A stretch of 64,000 nt of DNA from Emcibacteraceae bacterium (GTDB lineage Bacteria; Pseudomonadota; Alphaproteobacteria; Sphingomonadales; Emcibacteraceae): assembly GCA_021774795.1 (NCBI GenBank), contig JAJFIR010000010.1, positions 1 through 64,000 of the forward strand, given 5' to 3'. Position numbers and translations under genes: made by a program. The notes beneath the pieces are model-generated. The model did not search any database, was not told the DNA's origin, and saw nothing but the letters and a program-made list of their open reading frames with translations. Shown in pieces: positions 62,153 through 64,000 of this stretch (its first letter is position 1; every line of letters starts with the position of its first letter).

Positions 62153-62575
62153 TTATTCGTAAAATTCTATATGTGCGGCTGTCGCAGCCGCCTTCCATTT
62201 TCCGTTAAGTTTCACCAGATTCATGAAGTGATGAAATCCTGCGCCTTTGCCTTTATGTGTGAAATAGACATTCGCAATGTTACCTTGAACATCAACTTTT
62301 TCAATTTTTAGTATTTTATTATTACCACCGAATTGTTTAGCGGCGATCCCTTTTAAAAAAGCATCCCTTGTGATTGTCTGAACGGTTTCAGTTTCACCGG
62401 GAGCATGCATTATAAAATGAAAACTTTCATCGGTTATATTTTCAAGTCCGTTTGCGTCGAAGTTATTATCATAACTTGCATAATTTTCTATAGTTTTTTT
62501 AACGTCATCCAAATCGGAAGCACTGGTGGGTATGGTAAAAAAGCATAAAATTATTATTGAAATTAGTGTCTTCAT
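62153..62575 (-). CDS. Exported SnoaL/NTF2-like protein
   Basis: A 140-residue protein with signal peptide (MKTLISIIILCFFTIPTSASD) and a SnoaL-like cone: VKKTIENYASYDNNFDANGLENITDESFHFIMHAPG, ITRDAFLKGIAAKQFGG and VYFTHKGKG. Small enzyme or ligand-binding fold; role unknown. Divergent-gap operator upstream at 62619-62663 suggests control by the adjacent MarR protein. Confidence 0.78.
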   Translation of the reverse strand: MKTLISIIILCFFTIPTSASDLDDVKKTIENYASYDNNFDANGLENITDESFHFIMHAPGETETVQTITRDAFLKGIAAKQFGGNNKILKIEKVDVQGNIANVYFTHKGKGAGFHHFMNLVKLNGKWKAAATAAHIEFYE

Positions 62576-62618
62576 TTTAATCTCCGTAATTTAATTTTTA
62601 AAGGAAGGGATATGTAAT

Positions 62619-62663
62619 TAGACAATATAGTTGACTAAAATATAAAGTCAATTAAGTTGTCTA
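62619..62663. promoter_or_regulatory. Tandem MarR-type operator
   Basis: Two adjacent inverted repeats of the form TAGWCAA-n5-TTGWCTA: TAGACAA-tatag-TTGACTA (62619-62637) and AAGTCAA-ttaag-TTGTCTA (62645-62663). They are arranged symmetrically about 62641. It lies directly before the NTF2-like gene and 39 bases after the MarR stop. This fits MarR regulation well; not tested. Confidence 0.7.
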
Positions 62664-62701
62664 TTATCAATTATATTGGAACTAAGTAGTAATGGTGCAG
62701 T

Positions 62702-63151
62702 TTAAAACCCGTCCGGATCCATAAATTTTGCAAGTGCAACAAGGTGTCTGATTATGTCATCGAACTGGTCGTCACCAAATTCTTCCTTTAGCTTTCCTTC
62801 AATTTCTGAAAAATAAACCAAAGTATCTTCGACAATTTTTATACCTTGGGGGGTAAATTTAATGATATAGGCACGTTTATCTGCAAGGTCCGGCTTTCTG
62901 GTGACGAGTCCTTTTATCTCCAGTTCCTGTACGGTTTTACTGACCGCCTGTTTGCTTACATACATACGTTTTGCCAAGTCAGAAATTCTGCTTCCTTCTA
63001 CTTTCAAAAGGACAAGGACCATTTTTTGAGCATGGCTAATATCGCCGATTAAAGTCTGACGCTTGGCAATATCGCGGATTAATCGTTGGTTAATTCTGCC
63101 AACAAGGCGGCCAAAGGCCCGCGCTCGTTGATCATCCATTAAATTCGCCAT
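62702..63151 (-). CDS. MarR-family transcription regulator
   Basis: A 149-residue winged-helix protein; HTH and wing span ISDLAKRMYVSKQAVSKTVQELEIKGLVTRKPDLADKRAYIIKFT (about 56-100). It is followed on the same strand by the NTF2-like gene, with a strong tandem palindrome in between. MarR proteins usually bind small phenolic or oxidising ligands. Target is probably the NTF2-like gene, but other loci are possible. Confidence 0.92.
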   Translation of the reverse strand: MANLMDDQRARAFGRLVGRINQRLIRDIAKRQTLIGDISHAQKMVLVLLKVEGSRISDLAKRMYVSKQAVSKTVQELEIKGLVTRKPDLADKRAYIIKFTPQGIKIVEDTLVYFSEIEGKLKEEFGDDQFDDIIRHLVALAKFMDPDGF

Positions 63152-63244
63152 GTCTAAATACCTGTTTTAATCAACTTATTAGAATAGGTCATACTAATTA
63201 AAATTTCGCATATTACAATATTACTGGCCTGGCTTTAATAAAAA

Positions 63245-64000
63245 CTATTCATCAAATCTTGCTTTTAGTTCCTTAATAAATTCCTTGAGTGCCGGGTTTA
63301 GCCATTTATCTTTGTGGGTGATAAGCTGTAGTTTAATTTGTGTATCAAATTTTTGCTCAAGCCTTACCTGACTGAACGCGCCGCAATTTATATCTGATTG
63401 AGTAGCGATTTTTGGAAGGAATGATAAACCCATGTTGCTTATTACACATTGTTTGATGGCTTCGATATTTTCGAACCACATATTGGGATCCAGCTTGTGA
63501 CCTAATTTCAGGAGCGTTCGGCTAAGAACATTCCGGTATCCGCATGATGGTTCCGTTAATATAAGATTCTGATCTCTTAATTCAGTTAATGAGACGCGGC
63601 CGCGCTGCGAAAAGGGGTGTTGGTTATTGCAAACCATAATAATTTCTTCGTTTCGAAGGCAGTCGACGTGAAAATCCGCATGTTGAAATTCTTCTTCGAG
63701 AACAATCATTAGGTCGATGTTGCCGGATTTGAGCTCTGTGAGTGCGCGTTTGGTGTCATAATGCGCCCGCAATTTAAAATTAACTTTTTTGTGGTTCGCC
63801 TTAAAGTTAGTGAGTAACAGGGGCAGGTGGTACACACAAACCGTGTTAGGGGCAAATATATTTAACTCACCGGTAATTTCACCTTCTTTCTTCAGGCTGC
63901 TGATGAATTCATCTTCGATGGTCATAAAGCGATTAGCATAGTTAAGTACACTATGTCCTTCATTTGTCAGTATAACTTTTTTCCCTAGACGATCAAATAA
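63245..64000 (-). CDS. LysR-family transcription regulator, 5' end beyond the window
   Basis: The open frame continues to the right edge as LFDRLGKKVILTNEGHSVL, the end of the LysR helix-turn-helix domain and linker; a Met at 63925 is internal. The rest is the substrate-binding domain (ITGELNIFAPNTVCVYHLPLLL to LNPALKEFIKELKARFDE). The N-terminal HTH lies outside. Ligand unknown. Confidence 0.9.
   Translation of the reverse strand, partial: LFDRLGKKVILTNEGHSVLNYANRFMTIEDEFISSLKKEGEITGELNIFAPNTVCVYHLPLLLTNFKANHKKVNFKLRAHYDTKRALTELKSGNIDLMIVLEEEFQHADFHVDCLRNEEIIMVCNNQHPFSQRGRVSLTELRDQNLILTEPSCGYRNVLSRTLLKLGHKLDPNMWFENIEAIKQCVISNMGLSFLPKIATQSDINCGAFSQVRLEQKFDTQIKLQLITHKDKWLNPALKEFIKELKARFDE

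Noticed and set aside
1-64000. Mobile element, prophage, rRNA or tRNA genes
   Set aside because: No transposase, integrase, phage gene, terminal inverted repeats or cloverleaf pattern was recognised by eye; a tRNA scan would be needed to exclude tRNAs fully.

Overview
The window is a moderately AT-rich, gene-dense chromosomal segment with no rRNA, tRNA, transposase, integrase or CRISPR array that I could see. The gene order DUF1285 - CoA-pyrophosphatase NUDIX - CCA-adding enzyme, HemF, TrmL, a C4 TraR/DksA-type protein, a DUF6768 pair and many lipoproteins, signal-peptide proteins and outer-membrane barrels point to a Gram-negative alphaproteobacterium, probably marine or from algae-associated habitats (sulfatase next to a rhamnosidase, SSS transporter). 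A Kordiimonadales/Emcibacterales-like lineage would fit, but that is only a guess. Both window edges cut genes: a MalY/PatB-type aminotransferase on the left and a LysR regulator on the right.

Layout. 0-10.4 kb: aminotransferase end, an operon of two exported RidA-like proteins plus a DksA-like zinc protein, gamma-glutamyltransferase lipoprotein, a frameshifted beta-propeller gene, cytochrome c lipoprotein, class II aldolase, a large zinc metalloprotease, an ArsR remnant and two AHSA1/SRPBCC proteins. 10.4-13.3 kb: two outer-membrane proteins around a 545-bp intergenic region with an orphan terminator. 13.3-18.6 kb: a housekeeping block (GNAT, DUF1285, NUDIX, cca; opposite strand trmL-hemF-lipase). 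18.6-23.5 kb: a TetR regulator, an HGSNAT-like membrane acyltransferase and two fatty-acid-hydroxylase/sterol-desaturase proteins, with a shared palindrome. 23.5-30.3 kb: MipA-type barrel, a DNA-alkylation repair set (alkB, a second 2OG dioxygenase, ada) enclosing two YtcJ-type amidohydrolases. 31-37.8 kb: SSS symporter, NIPSNAP protein, sulfatase and alpha-L-rhamnosidase. 37.8-44.4 kb: cupin, ACC deaminase, membrane protein plus S33 hydrolase, a GNAT/TfoX/thioesterase/DUF1801 operon and a candidate small RNA. 44.5-50.6 kb: HxlR regulator, DUF2461, an ECF sigma factor with two small membrane proteins, exported MBL hydrolase with arsC, and two exported TPR proteins. 50.6-62.1 kb: diaminopropionate ammonia-lyase, three tandem Tat-like flavin amine oxidases, divergent from two tandem Tat-exported M19-family proteins, a periplasmic DsrE protein and a DUF1579-like protein. 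62.1-64 kb: an NTF2-like exported protein with a MarR regulator and a clear tandem operator, then the LysR fragment.

Two themes recur. The first is side-by-side duplication: RidA, SRPBCC, amidohydrolase, DUF6768, TPR, amine oxidase (three copies) and M19 each occur as neighbouring paralogues, and two sterol-desaturase genes lie close together. The second is exported amino-acid, peptide and amine metabolism: gamma-glutamyltransferase, RidA proteins, amine oxidases and M19 proteins all carry export signals. The most unusual items are a structured minus-strand sRNA candidate near 44.3 kb, the altered metal ligands of the two M19 proteins, exported RidAs, the sulfatase carrying a rhamnosidase-type beta-sandwich domain, and the ECF sigma factor with twin membrane partners. 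Function calls rest on motif recognition by eye; no database search was possible.
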